Source: Eubacteriales bacterium
GTDB taxonomy: Bacteria; Bacillota; Clostridia; Lachnospirales; Lachnospiraceae
Assembly (NCBI GenBank): GCA_030524175.1
Contig: JAUNHC010000013.1
Coordinates: 59,456-123,455 of the forward strand
Direction: 5' to 3'
Length of the DNA: 64,000 nt
Shown here: positions 25,300 to 33,676 of the stretch, one piece after another
Layout of the letters: each line of letters opens with the position of its first letter
Position numbering within the stretch: the first letter of the stretch is position 1
Notes under the pieces: generated by a model
What the model was told of the DNA's origin: nothing
The model's database searches: none
Seen by the model: only the letters and a program-made list of their open reading frames with translations
Position numbers and translations under genes: made by a program

Positions 25300-26376
25300 A
25301 TGCAGAAAAAAGTAGAAAATTTCATGCCGCAGGGAGGCAGACACTGTATTACCAATTCTTTGAAACAAATATTTACTTATTACGGCTATCCGTTATCTGA
25401 AGAAATGTTGTTCGGCCTGGCCTCCGGACTGTCCTTCCTATATTTAAACCAGTCCGCCGCCCCTATGGTGAACGGAAGAATAAAAGTCTTTGAGTTTGAA
25501 AAAAAGCTGGCTTCACGGCTTAACATTGGCATTAAATGTAAATCCGGTTCAGACTACACAAAAATCTTCCAGTCAGCAAAAAATATGATAGACAAAAACA
25601 TGCCCGTACTCGTCTATGCAGATATGCCTTATCTCCAATATTTAGGCATGGACAAAAACAGTCATTTCGGCGGTCATGCTGTTGTCCTTTTCGGATATGA
25701 CGATGATGCGCAGCAATTTCTTGTCAGTGACAGGGATAACCACGATCATCCTATAAAAACTCCTTATGGAAATATAGCAGAAGATTATCACCTTGCAGGC
25801 TATAAGGAAATAGAAAAAGCACGGAGCAGCTCTTTTAAACCTTTTCCTGCTAAAAATAAATATCTTTTGTTTGATTTCAACGGATACCGGAGAATTGATA
25901 AAACCGTTTTGGAGGAAGCCATACAAGAAACATGTCAAACCATGCTTAATCCTCCTGCAAAACTGCTGGGTGTAAACGGTATCCTGAAATTCTCAAAAGA
26001 GATATTAAAATGGAAGAAATTTGACCCTGACAAATTAAAACTGTCCGCTATAACAAACTATTTCCAAATCAGCGAAGACGGTGGAACCGGCGGCGGCATA
26101 TTCAGAAACATGTACGGCGGATTCTTAATAGAAGCCGCACCTATTATGAACAATGAATCTATTGCCCGCACAGGCAGGCAATTTTTAGATATCGGAAAAC
26201 AGTGGGATAAAATCGCCGAATATCTGTGGCAGTTGTCTCTTGATGGAGATATTTCTTTATTGCATATAATGTCCGAAATAATCGAGGACATTTATCAACA
26301 GGAAATAAAACTTTATGAATCTTTACGTTTACTTACTATCCAATCCCCGGATGCAATGTTACTGTTCACTCCGTGA
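25300..26376 (+). CDS. BtrH_N/DUF4872 protein with C-terminus rewritten by a repeat element
   Basis: The 358-residue protein matches the BtrH N-terminal domain (about 5-150) plus DUF4872 (about 185-340). The Cys-His pair typical of this papain-like acyltransferase family is seen in GGRHCITNSLKQIF (Cys about 16) and HFGGHAVVLFGYDD (His about 125). BtrH moves an acyl group from a carrier protein in butirosin synthesis; stand-alone relatives have no known substrate. It is coupled to the MerR gene with GGAGACA upstream. The last codons (AMLLFTP) come from the element inserted at 26358. Removing the element and one target copy restores AIPEHK and a stop, so the native end differed in five or six residues. 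Confidence 0.82.
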   Translation: MQKKVENFMPQGGRHCITNSLKQIFTYYGYPLSEEMLFGLASGLSFLYLNQSAAPMVNGRIKVFEFEKKLASRLNIGIKCKSGSDYTKIFQSAKNMIDKNMPVLVYADMPYLQYLGMDKNSHFGGHAVVLFGYDDDAQQFLVSDRDNHDHPIKTPYGNIAEDYHLAGYKEIEKARSSSFKPFPAKNKYLLFDFNGYRRIDKTVLEEAIQETCQTMLNPPAKLLGVNGILKFSKEILKWKKFDPDKLKLSAITNYFQISEDGGTGGGIFRNMYGGFLIEAAPIMNNESIARTGRQFLDIGKQWDKIAEYLWQLSLDGDISLLHIMSEIIEDIYQQEIKLYESLRLLTIQSPDAMLLFTP

Positions 26377-26501
26377 CCAGCAACACGCTTCGCGATGTAC
26401 AGAAATTATGCATACTGCATAATTTCGCACGTTGTATGTCTCGGGATTTTCATGATATATGCATGAAAACACCTCGCGGGATATTACCAGTGAACAGTAA
26501 C
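26358..26501. mobile_element. 144-bp MITE-like inverted-repeat element with 8-bp target duplication
   Basis: The ends are perfect 13-bp inverted repeats, GTTACTGTTCACT (26358-26370) and its complement (26489-26501). The flanks carry the same 8 bp, GATGCAAT, at 26350-26357 and 26502-26509. The interior contains another palindrome, GAAATTATGCA-TAC-TGCATAATTTC (split here for clarity), so the whole element can fold into a long hairpin. There is no reading frame for a transposase, so it would move in trans. Related copies occur at 1150-1207, 17904-17961 and, degraded, at 4078-4113 and 51703-51720. Confidence 0.88.
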
Positions 26502-26539
26502 GATGCAATTCCTGAACACAAGTGATCTTATGATTTCTC

Positions 26540-26568
26540 TTGCACCTGTCTCGTTTTTCATCTATACT
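26540..26568 (+). promoter_or_regulatory. Promoter of the RlmI-like methyltransferase gene
   Basis: TTGCAC (26540-26545) and TATACT (26563-26568) are 17 bp apart. The leader is about 155 nt. Confidence 0.65.
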
Positions 26569-26592
26569 ATATCAGACAAATCCTAAAAGCCC

Positions 26593-26652
26593 AGAGCGTG
26601 TTTTGCAGACAAGCCGAGTCTAATGGGCCGGTACATTGCGCAACACGCGCTA
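26593..26652 (+). promoter_or_regulatory. Structured leader of the methyltransferase gene
   Basis: GCGTGTTTTGC pairs with GCGCAACACGC around a ~37-nt internal region. It sits between the promoter and the start codon. No known riboswitch was recognised; this is a candidate structure only. Confidence 0.35.
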
Positions 26653-26731
26653 TTTGGCCATGTCTCATGAGGTTAAATCCCGGTGCCTGGGAGGCAGCCG
26701 GATTATATATGAAGAAAAGAGGAAAAACATT

Positions 26732-27592
26732 ATGTGGATTGCAGACGGTTGGAAAGAATATGAAGTCATCGACACATCCTGCGGGGAGAAGCTGGAACGA
26801 TGGGGCGATTATCTCCTGGTTCGCCCGGACCCGCAGGTCATCTGGAACACCCCAAAAAATCACAAAGGCTGGAAGAAAATGAACGCCCACTACCATAGAA
26901 GCCAAAAAGGTGGCGGCGAATGGGAATTTTTCAATTTGCCCCAGCAATGGGATATCCATTATAAAGACCTTACCTTCCACCTGAAACCCTTTAGCTTTAA
27001 GCACACAGGGCTGTTCCCTGAACAGGCAGCCAACTGGGACTGGTTCAGCGATAAGATCCGCCGTGCCGGACGCCCTGTAAAAGTTCTCAATCTTTTCGCC
27101 TATACAGGCGGTGCCACTCTGGCAGCCGCTGCTGCCGGCGCATCCGTGACACACGTGGATGCGTCAAAAGGCATGGTCACCTGGGCAAAAGAAAACGCTG
27201 CTGCTTCCGGGCTTGGCGAGGCGCCAATACGCTGGCTGGTTGATGACTGCGTAAAATTTGTAGAACGTGAAATCCGCCGGGGCAACCGCTATGATGCTGT
27301 CATCATGGATCCCCCATCCTATGGGCGCGGACCAAAAGGTGAAATCTGGAAGATTGAGGATGCCATCCACCCTCTTGTGAAGCTGTGTACAAAGATCTTA
27401 AGCGATGATCCTCTATTTTTCCTCATCAACTCCTACACAACAGGACTGGCCCCTGCTGTGCTTACCTATATGCTGGCCACTGAACTGAAAGACTATAAAG
27501 GCCATGTGGATTCACAGGAGGTGGGCCTGCCTGTAACCTCTAACGGACTGGTTCTTCCCTGCGGTGCATCCGGCCGCTGGGAGTCAGAGTAA
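26732..27592 (+). CDS. RlmI/RlmK-like SAM-dependent RNA methyltransferase, short form
   Basis: The 286-residue cytosolic class I methyltransferase shows VLNLFAYTGGATLAAAAAG (SAM motif I, about 112-130), VTHVDASKGMVTWAKENA, RWLVDDCVKFVERE, and DAVIMDPPSYGRGPKG (catalytic PP-S/Y region). The family methylates 23S rRNA cytosine-C5 or guanine-N7. It lacks the N-terminal PUA RNA-binding domain of E. coli RlmI (about 396 residues), which suggests different target recognition. AAAGAGGAAAA precedes the ATG at 26732, and it has its own promoter. The exact modified base is unknown. Confidence 0.82.
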   Translation: MWIADGWKEYEVIDTSCGEKLERWGDYLLVRPDPQVIWNTPKNHKGWKKMNAHYHRSQKGGGEWEFFNLPQQWDIHYKDLTFHLKPFSFKHTGLFPEQAANWDWFSDKIRRAGRPVKVLNLFAYTGGATLAAAAAGASVTHVDASKGMVTWAKENAAASGLGEAPIRWLVDDCVKFVEREIRRGNRYDAVIMDPPSYGRGPKGEIWKIEDAIHPLVKLCTKILSDDPLFFLINSYTTGLAPAVLTYMLATELKDYKGHVDSQEVGLPVTSNGLVLPCGASGRWESE

Positions 27593-27765
27593 ACGGCAGT
27601 TTGCACGTAACAGACCGGGACTGCCTGAGCTGTTACGTCTGCACAACATTTTTCGTCAATTTTCATGCACCCTTAACTGGACATTCCAACACACTTAAGG
27701 TATGATGAAGACAGCATAAAAGAGTGCACCAGTCAATATCCGGGCATATCTGAGGAGGGGTAATC

Positions 27766-28629
27766 TTGGATAATTTAAACATGAAACACGAAGTGAAAAG
27801 ATATAGCTGTGCCGTTATCGCAGCCGTGATTTTCGCTGTGAACATCAAGACCTTTGTACGGGCAGGAGGTTTGTATCCCGGAGGCTTTAACGGCCTCACC
27901 CTGTTGATCCAGGGGATTTTCGAGAAGTACATGGGAATGGAGATTCCATACACGATCATCAACGTAACACTTAATATCATCCCTGTGGGGATCGGTCTGA
28001 AATTCATCGGAAAGAAGTTTACCATCAGTTCCTGCTGCGTGATTCTTCTCTCCAGTTTACTTACAGACTTTATCCCGGCCCAGCCCATCACCTATGACAC
28101 TCTGCTGACCAGTATTTTCGGCGGTCTCATCAACGGGCTGGCTGTAAGCTTATGCCTCATCGGCAACACCAGCAGCGGAGGAACGGATTTTATCGCCATC
28201 TATTTTTCAGAAAAGAGCGGCAATGATATCTGGAATTATATTCTTGTGGTAAACGCCGGCATACTTACTGTGGCAGGCTTGATCTTCGGTTGGGACAAGG
28301 CACTTTACTCCATCATCTTCCAGTTTACCTCCACCCAGGTGGTTCAGATGCTGCACCAGCGCTACAAAAAACATACTCTGATCATAGTGACAAGAAAGCC
28401 GGATGAGGTATATAAAGAGATCTCCCATCTCACAAACCACAGTGCCACACGCCTTCGGGGCGAAGGATGCTACTCCGGCGAAGAGACAAGCATGCTCTAC
28501 TCTGTTGTCTCCCGTGAGGAAGCGAAACTCCTGGTGAAAAAAGTGACTGAGGTAGATTCTATGGCTTTCATAAACATTATTAAGACGGATTTTATAAACG
28601 GACGGTTTTACCAAAAGACGGATTACTGA
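27766..28629 (+). CDS. YitT-family membrane protein (DUF161/DUF2179)
   Basis: The 287-residue protein has five or six membrane helices in two DUF161-type repeats: VRAGGLYPGGFNGLTLLIQG and NTSSGGTDFIAIYFSEKS are the repeated 'GGxxG' texts. A soluble C-terminal DUF2179 domain (about 215-280) carries HSATRLRGEGCYSGEETSML. The family is widespread in Firmicutes with no settled function. I chose the TTG at 27766 because GGAGGGG lies 6 bp upstream; an ATG at 27781 is too far from it. A small Cys-rich gene follows 33 bp downstream. Confidence 0.88.
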   Translation: MDNLNMKHEVKRYSCAVIAAVIFAVNIKTFVRAGGLYPGGFNGLTLLIQGIFEKYMGMEIPYTIINVTLNIIPVGIGLKFIGKKFTISSCCVILLSSLLTDFIPAQPITYDTLLTSIFGGLINGLAVSLCLIGNTSSGGTDFIAIYFSEKSGNDIWNYILVVNAGILTVAGLIFGWDKALYSIIFQFTSTQVVQMLHQRYKKHTLIIVTRKPDEVYKEISHLTNHSATRLRGEGCYSGEETSMLYSVVSREEAKLLVKKVTEVDSMAFINIIKTDFINGRFYQKTDY

Positions 28630-28662
28630 TGGAATTGAGTTGTAAGAAGGAGCGTGATTTCT

Positions 28663-28854
28663 ATGAAAAAGGAACCGGAACATGACAACAAGCTGCCTTT
28701 CACCTGTACACCGGAGTACGACAGGAAGGCCTGCGGTGACTGTATGTGTGCCACCTGTTACCAGCAGGAATTCTGTGACCGGTGCAGCACCTGCGAAAAT
28801 CTCTCACGCAAAAAAGAGCACTGTTACCGGTATGAGGGCGCTTACAACTACTAA
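28663..28854 (+). CDS. Small cysteine-rich protein (63 aa, nine Cys)
   Basis: The product is 63 residues with nine cysteines arranged as C-x7-C-x2-C-x1-C-x2-C-x5-C-x2-C-x2-C-x8-C. The pattern suggests a zinc- or iron-binding mini-domain. It has no signal peptide, so it probably acts in the cytosol. AAGAAGGAG precedes the ATG. It follows the YitT gene closely and ends just before a strong hairpin, so the two are likely co-transcribed. I do not recognise a named family. Confidence 0.65.
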   Translation: MKKEPEHDNKLPFTCTPEYDRKACGDCMCATCYQQEFCDRCSTCENLSRKKEHCYRYEGAYNY

Positions 28855-28868
28855 AAATGGTATGAACA

Positions 28869-28899
28869 CAGGGGTACTTGAATCTTTCAAGTACCCCTG
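28869..28899. terminator. Hairpin terminator between convergent genes
   Basis: CAGGGGTACTTGAA pairs perfectly with TTCAAGTACCCCTG across a 3-nt loop. It lies between the Cys-rich gene and the convergent ABC operon. T tracts are weak on both sides. Confidence 0.6.
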
Positions 28900-28908
28900 C
28901 AATGTTCT

Positions 28909-29799
28909 TCAGCCCTTGACGGCACCTACAGTAATCCCTTTTACCAGATATCTTTGCACAAAAGGATATATAAGCATAATGGGCAGAATCCCCGCCACTG
29001 CAATCGCCATCTTAATACCTACACTTGGAAGGCTGGCGGCCATTTCCCCTATATTTCCTCCTGCCTGTCCGCTGGCAATAAACTGAGCATCCTGCAGCAT
29101 ACGGTTGAGTATATTCTGTATAGAATAAAGATCTGTCCGGCTGGCGATATAATATAGTCCGTTCTGCCAGTCATTCCAGTATCCTAATCCCACCATCAGC
29201 CCCAAAGTAGCTATCATAGGTACCGACATGGGAAATACCACCTGAAAAAGAATTTTGAATTCTCCTGCTCCGTCGATTTTGGCTGCTTCTATGATCTCAT
29301 CAGGTACATTGGCATTCAGGTAATTTCTCATCATAATGATATTGAACGCATTCATAAGCAGATTTGGAAGCAGCAGCGCCCATATCGTATCTCTTATATG
29401 AAAGGTATTGGACCAGATGATATAAGACGGTACAAGGCCGCCGTTAAACAGCATGGTGAAAAAAATGAAAAATGCTATTATATTTCTCCCCGGCAATTCC
29501 TTCCTTGACAGAGGATATGCCAGCAGCAGTGTCATCACGATCCCCATCGCCGTACCTGCCAGGGTGATAAACACCGTGATCCCATATCCCTTTAGAATTT
29601 TGCCAGAGCCTGTGAGGATATATTTATAAGCATCCAGGCTGAAGGCTTTGGGAAAGAAGGAATATCCGTCCCTGATCAATGCCGCCTCCTCTGTAAAGGA
29701 AGATACCACCAGAAGGATAAAGGGAAGCAGACAGCACAGGGACAAGATGATCATAATTACATTTATTGTTATATGAAAACCCTTTTTATTATCAACCAT
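28909..29799 (-). CDS. CUT1 ABC transporter permease (LplC/YtcP-like)
   Basis: The 296-residue protein has six membrane helices and the permease coupling motif EAAKIDGAGEFKILFQVVFP (EAA...G loop, about 190-210). The start MVDNKKGFHITINVIMIILS and the ending FVQRYLVKGITVGAVKG are typical of the second permease in CUT1 systems such as LplABC. AAGGAGAA precedes the ATG. It is last in an operon with a nucleoside hydrolase, binding protein and first permease. No ATPase gene is present, so a shared MsmX-type ATPase encoded elsewhere is expected. Confidence 0.9.
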   Translation of the reverse strand: MVDNKKGFHITINVIMIILSLCCLLPFILLVVSSFTEEAALIRDGYSFFPKAFSLDAYKYILTGSGKILKGYGITVFITLAGTAMGIVMTLLLAYPLSRKELPGRNIIAFFIFFTMLFNGGLVPSYIIWSNTFHIRDTIWALLLPNLLMNAFNIIMMRNYLNANVPDEIIEAAKIDGAGEFKILFQVVFPMSVPMIATLGLMVGLGYWNDWQNGLYYIASRTDLYSIQNILNRMLQDAQFIASGQAGGNIGEMAASLPSVGIKMAIAVAGILPIMLIYPFVQRYLVKGITVGAVKG

Positions 29800-29907
29800 T
29801 ATATTCTCCTTAAATCCGGCGGCTATTATTTTCCGCCTGTCCCGCTACAGGGAAATCCCGGCCCCCTGCCGTGTCTGGCAGAACGGCCGGTAATCTCTCA
29901 TGTAAAA

Positions 29908-30861
29908 TCAAAACAATGCACTCTCTTTCTCCGTCTTCCGCACAATAAAGTTGGCGATCAGTACAACGGCAAACCCTACCATAGACTGATAAAATCCTGC
30001 GGCGGACGCCCTGCCCACATCATTGAGCTGCAGCAGGCCGCGGTACACATATGTATCAATAGTATTTGTCACATCGAAGAGAGGTCCGCTGTTCATGGGC
30101 ACCTGATAGAACAGTCCGAAATCTGAATAGAAGATCCTTCCTATGCTCATCAGTGTGAGGGTGATGATCGTTGTCTTGAGGGAAGGCAGAATGATATCCT
30201 TAATCCTGTGCCATCTGCTGGCACCGTCCATAACTGCGGCCTCATATAAGGTTCCGTCAATTCCCAAAATAGTAGCGTAATAAATGATGCAGTTATACCC
30301 AAAACTCTTCCAAAGCTGTACGATCACCAGGATAAAAGGCCAGTATTTCTTCTCCCCATACCAGGCCACAGGGGCCATACCCAGCTTCTGAAGTATCCCG
30401 TTGTTGATAAAACCTGACTCAGCGCTTAAAAATGCATATACAAGATAACTGATGACAACCGTGGAAATCAGGTAGGGAATCAGGATTATGGTCTGGTATG
30501 CCTTTTTCTTCTTTATCCCCCTTATTTCATTGAGCAGTATGGCCACAGCCACCGAAACCACTGTGCCAAGGACAATGAACACGAAATTATAACAGATCGT
30601 ATTGCGTGTGATGATCCATGCATCTGACGTTTTAAAAAGATATTCAAAGTTACTCAGGCCCACCCACGGGCTTTTAAATATTCCAAGCCGGTAGTCAATT
30701 TTCTTAAAAGCCACCACAAGTCCCAGCATGGGAAGATAGTTATTGATAATAAGGTAAATCAATCCCGGCGCCATCATCACATAAAAAGGCCAGCAGCGCT
30801 TCAGGACAGCACCGATTTTCTTTTTCCCCGGCTTTTTATTTACACCTGTAAGATTCTCCAT
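29908..30861 (-). CDS. CUT1 ABC transporter permease (LplB-like)
   Basis: The 317-residue protein has six membrane helices and begins with a basic cytosolic tail. LplB-type text is visible: YVMMAPGLIYLIINNYLPMLG, VAFKKIDYRLG, and the EAA motif YEAAVMDGASRWHRIKDIILP. It forms the channel with the permease encoded 108 bp downstream. I chose the start at 30861 (MENLTG), preceded by AGGGTGA; the longer frame overlaps the binding-protein gene. The imported substrate is probably a nucleoside or a ribose-containing compound, judged from the neighbours. Confidence 0.9.
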   Translation of the reverse strand: MENLTGVNKKPGKKKIGAVLKRCWPFYVMMAPGLIYLIINNYLPMLGLVVAFKKIDYRLGIFKSPWVGLSNFEYLFKTSDAWIITRNTICYNFVFIVLGTVVSVAVAILLNEIRGIKKKKAYQTIILIPYLISTVVISYLVYAFLSAESGFINNGILQKLGMAPVAWYGEKKYWPFILVIVQLWKSFGYNCIIYYATILGIDGTLYEAAVMDGASRWHRIKDIILPSLKTTIITLTLMSIGRIFYSDFGLFYQVPMNSGPLFDVTNTIDTYVYRGLLQLNDVGRASAAGFYQSMVGFAVVLIANFIVRKTEKESALF

Positions 30862-30881
30862 GGGCTCACCCTTCACCCTCT

Positions 30882-32444
30882 CTATTGTTTTGCTTTCCAC
30901 TCTTCAAACTGCTTCTGTTTTGTTTCTATGATCTTATCAATTCCGGCTGTTCTCAGTTCATCCTGGAATTTCGGCAGATTTTCGTCTATATCAACTGCCC
31001 CTGCCATCAAAGCAGCATTATATTTTGCCACTACATTAGTACAGGCGGTGATTTCATTGGTGATCCCGGAAGTATCCGGAACAAATCCAAGGGCTTTGGA
31101 CCGAAGTGCATTGTTGTTAAAGTCTTCTATCTGTTTCCAGTAGTCCTCCGGGTACGGCTCCCACACAGGTGTCTGGAATGCATTTGGCCAAATCCATGAC
31201 TGTGCCGTGTATGGTGTATTTGATGCATCAATACCCTCCGGGAAATTGATCATTTTTCCGGAATCATCTGTGTATACATAGCTCTTGTCTTCAATTCCGT
31301 TGATAAGAATGTTAGACAGCTCAGGATTGGTATACATTTCATTGAGAAGGATCATAGCCTCTTCAGGATGTTTTGTTGAGGAAGATATTCCCCACATCAT
31401 CCCCTGTACTGTCTGAGTCTGCAGCGATGCCGGCTTCAGCTCGATCACTTCAATCTCACAGCCTGTAATCCTGGCCTGCTGTTCCCCAAACAATGGTTTG
31501 AGATGAGACAATGCCGAAAATAATTTGCCGGCTCTCATAACAACAGAAGGATCATCCGTTTTGCTGAGAACATCAGGGGAGATATAGCCTGCCTCATACC
31601 ATTCCCTCATAAGGCGCACATAGTCTTCATACTCGTCAGACTCATACAAATTCACAATCTCTCCGCCCTGGCCGTTGTCAAGCATAACCCCCAGATTATT
31701 GGCATCACTGATCTGGTCCCAGCCCCAGGTGTTTGTCTGTAGTGTTCCTCCCTGGCCGCCGCTTAAAATATCAATATCCGGATGCAGTTCTTTAACCTTC
31801 GCAAACAATTCTGTACAGTCCTCTAAGGTTTCAATGGAAGAAGGATCGATACCGGTTTCCTCCAGCATATCCTTTCTCATCCAGATACCGTAGCTGTTGG
31901 CCACCTCTCTGTCTGTATATACGCCGTAGATATTGTCATTTACCCGCCCAAGCTCAAGCATATCCTCAGGGATTTCCTTCTTGATCCCTTCTCCATATTG
32001 ATCCAGCAGCTCATCCAATTCTAATGCCTGTCCGTTATTTACATAAGTGGCAAGAGGTGTGCCATACCAGGGAAGAATATCCACAGCGTCACTTCCTCCG
32101 GTGAGGAGCAGATTGGTCTGCTGCTGCCAGGAACCGATATTAATAAATGTAATATCCATGGCAACGCCTTTATCTTTCAAAATTTCATTTGCTGCTTTCT
32201 CAACCTCGTCAACCAGGGACTGGTCATTAAATGCCATAGCCGCTACTTTAAGGGTGACCACATCCCCGGAACCAGACTCAGCCTTATCTGTACCTTCCTG
32301 GCTGTCCTCTTTTGATGAGGCTTTGCCCTGGTCAGCTGACTGTTCCGAACCTGTCTCTTCCTTCGGTGTGTCCGAACCGCATCCTGCCAGCATACCTGTT
32401 ATCATTACTGCTGCAAGAACTGCTGCAATTACTTTTCTCTTCAT
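30882..32444 (-). CDS. Extracellular solute-binding lipoprotein of CUT1 ABC system
   Basis: The 520-residue protein has a lipoprotein signal, MKRKVIAAVLAAVMITGMLA followed by GCGSD (lipid Cys at 22), then a Ser/Glu/Asp-rich linker (to ~55) and a family 1 binding-protein fold. It captures substrate on the outer membrane face for the two permeases downstream. Texts such as WMRKDMLEETGID, GMMWGISSSTKHPEEAMILLNEMY and the C-terminal basic end resemble LplA/YtcQ-type proteins of complex-glycan importers. It follows the nucleoside hydrolase gene by 15 bp, so both belong to one operon. Confidence 0.88.
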   Translation of the reverse strand: MKRKVIAAVLAAVMITGMLAGCGSDTPKEETGSEQSADQGKASSKEDSQEGTDKAESGSGDVVTLKVAAMAFNDQSLVDEVEKAANEILKDKGVAMDITFINIGSWQQQTNLLLTGGSDAVDILPWYGTPLATYVNNGQALELDELLDQYGEGIKKEIPEDMLELGRVNDNIYGVYTDREVANSYGIWMRKDMLEETGIDPSSIETLEDCTELFAKVKELHPDIDILSGGQGGTLQTNTWGWDQISDANNLGVMLDNGQGGEIVNLYESDEYEDYVRLMREWYEAGYISPDVLSKTDDPSVVMRAGKLFSALSHLKPLFGEQQARITGCEIEVIELKPASLQTQTVQGMMWGISSSTKHPEEAMILLNEMYTNPELSNILINGIEDKSYVYTDDSGKMINFPEGIDASNTPYTAQSWIWPNAFQTPVWEPYPEDYWKQIEDFNNNALRSKALGFVPDTSGITNEITACTNVVAKYNAALMAGAVDIDENLPKFQDELRTAGIDKIIETKQKQFEEWKAKQ

Positions 32445-32459
32445 TTTTCATTATCCTCT

Positions 32460-33374
32460 CTATTTCGACAATTTTTCGAATAAATCTCCTAACAACTGGT
32501 CTCTTTCAATATGATATACATATTTTATCAGATGGTTTGTCTGATTTAAAGCATACTGGTTATCGTATTCAGGAACCGGACTATGTACAAGGCAATCCCT
32601 CTCAAACCGTTCGTCCAAAAGCCACGCAACTGCTGTCACATCCCAGATGATCCGGCTCCAGGTAGTATTTCCGCCGTCCCTTAGCGCCTCATTGACAGTC
32701 ACATCCACCAGATAATCGCACAGCTTATTTTTCCCTCTCAGATGATACTCAAGTTCCGGGCCGCTTACACGAAATTCTGAGACAACCCCCATACAAGGAA
32801 GCTGGACAAGCGGAACGCCGCAGCCAAACAGGACTCTGGCAGCCGTTATGTCCTGGATCAGGTTAAACTCTCTGTTTTCCGGCCACCAGTGGGCCTGTCC
32901 CCCAAGCCAGACAACCACCATCCTCTTCTTGATCTCAGGTTCCATCAGAATAGCGGAAACCACATTTGTAATAGCTGCTATGGCTATCACATACAGGGGG
33001 TTTTCCTCCGTGTGCTCCATGGCACGCTGTACCAGGTCCTCCGCAGCCTTGGACGGTACAGGCGTAACGCCGTCTTCCAGGTAATTCCTCGAACCTTCTT
33101 TTACAATCTTCTTCAGATCTTCTCTCTCCATGAGAGTAAGGATCCTCATGATCTCTTCGTAACTTTTCTCCATTCCCTCTCCGGGATCTTCACATTTCTT
33201 GTTGGAAAAGGGGGCGGCATAGATGGCCTGAAGATTCAGCTTGTCCTCAGATTTAATAAGATATGCCAGTGCATACTGGTCGTCAATCTCATTATAGGTA
33301 TCTGTATCCAGTACCACATCCACTCTTCCCGCAGGGCGTTTCAGCTGCCCTGCTAACCATGCATTATCAATCAC
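32460..33374 (-). CDS. Inosine/uridine-preferring nucleoside hydrolase family protein
   Basis: The 304-residue enzyme shows the calcium-binding signature near its start as VVLDTDTYNEIDDQYALAYL (the D-x-D-x5-DD pattern). Later come IAAITNVVSAILMEPEIKKR and the substrate-side Asn/Asp region ENREFNLIQDITAARVLF. Such enzymes split the N-glycosidic bond of ribonucleosides into base and ribose. It starts at a GTG (33374) with AAAGGAG upstream. It is first in the ABC operon and faces a LacI-ribokinase fusion across a shared promoter region, giving a complete import, cleave and phosphorylate path. No export signal is present, so it acts in the cytosol. Confidence 0.88.
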   Translation of the reverse strand: MIDNAWLAGQLKRPAGRVDVVLDTDTYNEIDDQYALAYLIKSEDKLNLQAIYAAPFSNKKCEDPGEGMEKSYEEIMRILTLMEREDLKKIVKEGSRNYLEDGVTPVPSKAAEDLVQRAMEHTEENPLYVIAIAAITNVVSAILMEPEIKKRMVVVWLGGQAHWWPENREFNLIQDITAARVLFGCGVPLVQLPCMGVVSEFRVSGPELEYHLRGKNKLCDYLVDVTVNEALRDGGNTTWSRIIWDVTAVAWLLDERFERDCLVHSPVPEYDNQYALNQTNHLIKYVYHIERDQLLGDLFEKLSK

Positions 33375-33431
33375 TGCAATCTCCTTTCTTTTTAGGAAAA
33401 TAATTTCTTAAACTGTTTTCTTTATGAGCTC

Positions 33432-33460
33432 ATTATATCTTCACATTTTTGGAAAGTCAA
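33432..33460 (-). promoter_or_regulatory. Promoter of the nucleoside hydrolase-ABC operon
   Basis: On the minus strand TTGACT (33455-33460) and TATAAT (33432-33437) are 17 bp apart, about 60 bp before the GTG start. Confidence 0.78.
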
Positions 33461-33533
33461 TATGCTTTTCATTTTTCGTTAAATAAAACTATTTTGGCAA
33501 TTGTTTTCTTATGCACTTTGTACAAGTATATAG

Positions 33534-33562
33534 TTGACAAACAGCAGTCTATCCTTCATAAT
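33534..33562 (+). promoter_or_regulatory. Promoter of the LacI-ribokinase fusion gene
   Basis: A perfect -35 TTGACA (33534-33539) and CATAAT (33557-33562) are 17 bp apart. The ~70 bp between this and the divergent promoter contains AAAAC...GTTTT half-sites that could be the LacI operator. The leader contains a TGCGGA/TCCGCA hairpin. Confidence 0.75.
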
Positions 33563-33676
33563 AATGTTGGGGCCAAAAAGTATTCTGGCTCTGATGCCTG
33601 CGGATTTCTCCGCACTTAGTGCCCCCGAAATCCTAAAAAAGTTCTGAACAGCAATGAAAAATTCATGAGGTGTTAT

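Noticed and set aside
26567-27154. 195-codon antisense frame over the RlmI-like gene
   Set aside because: Shadow frame without ribosome site; the sense protein has full SAM-methyltransferase motifs.
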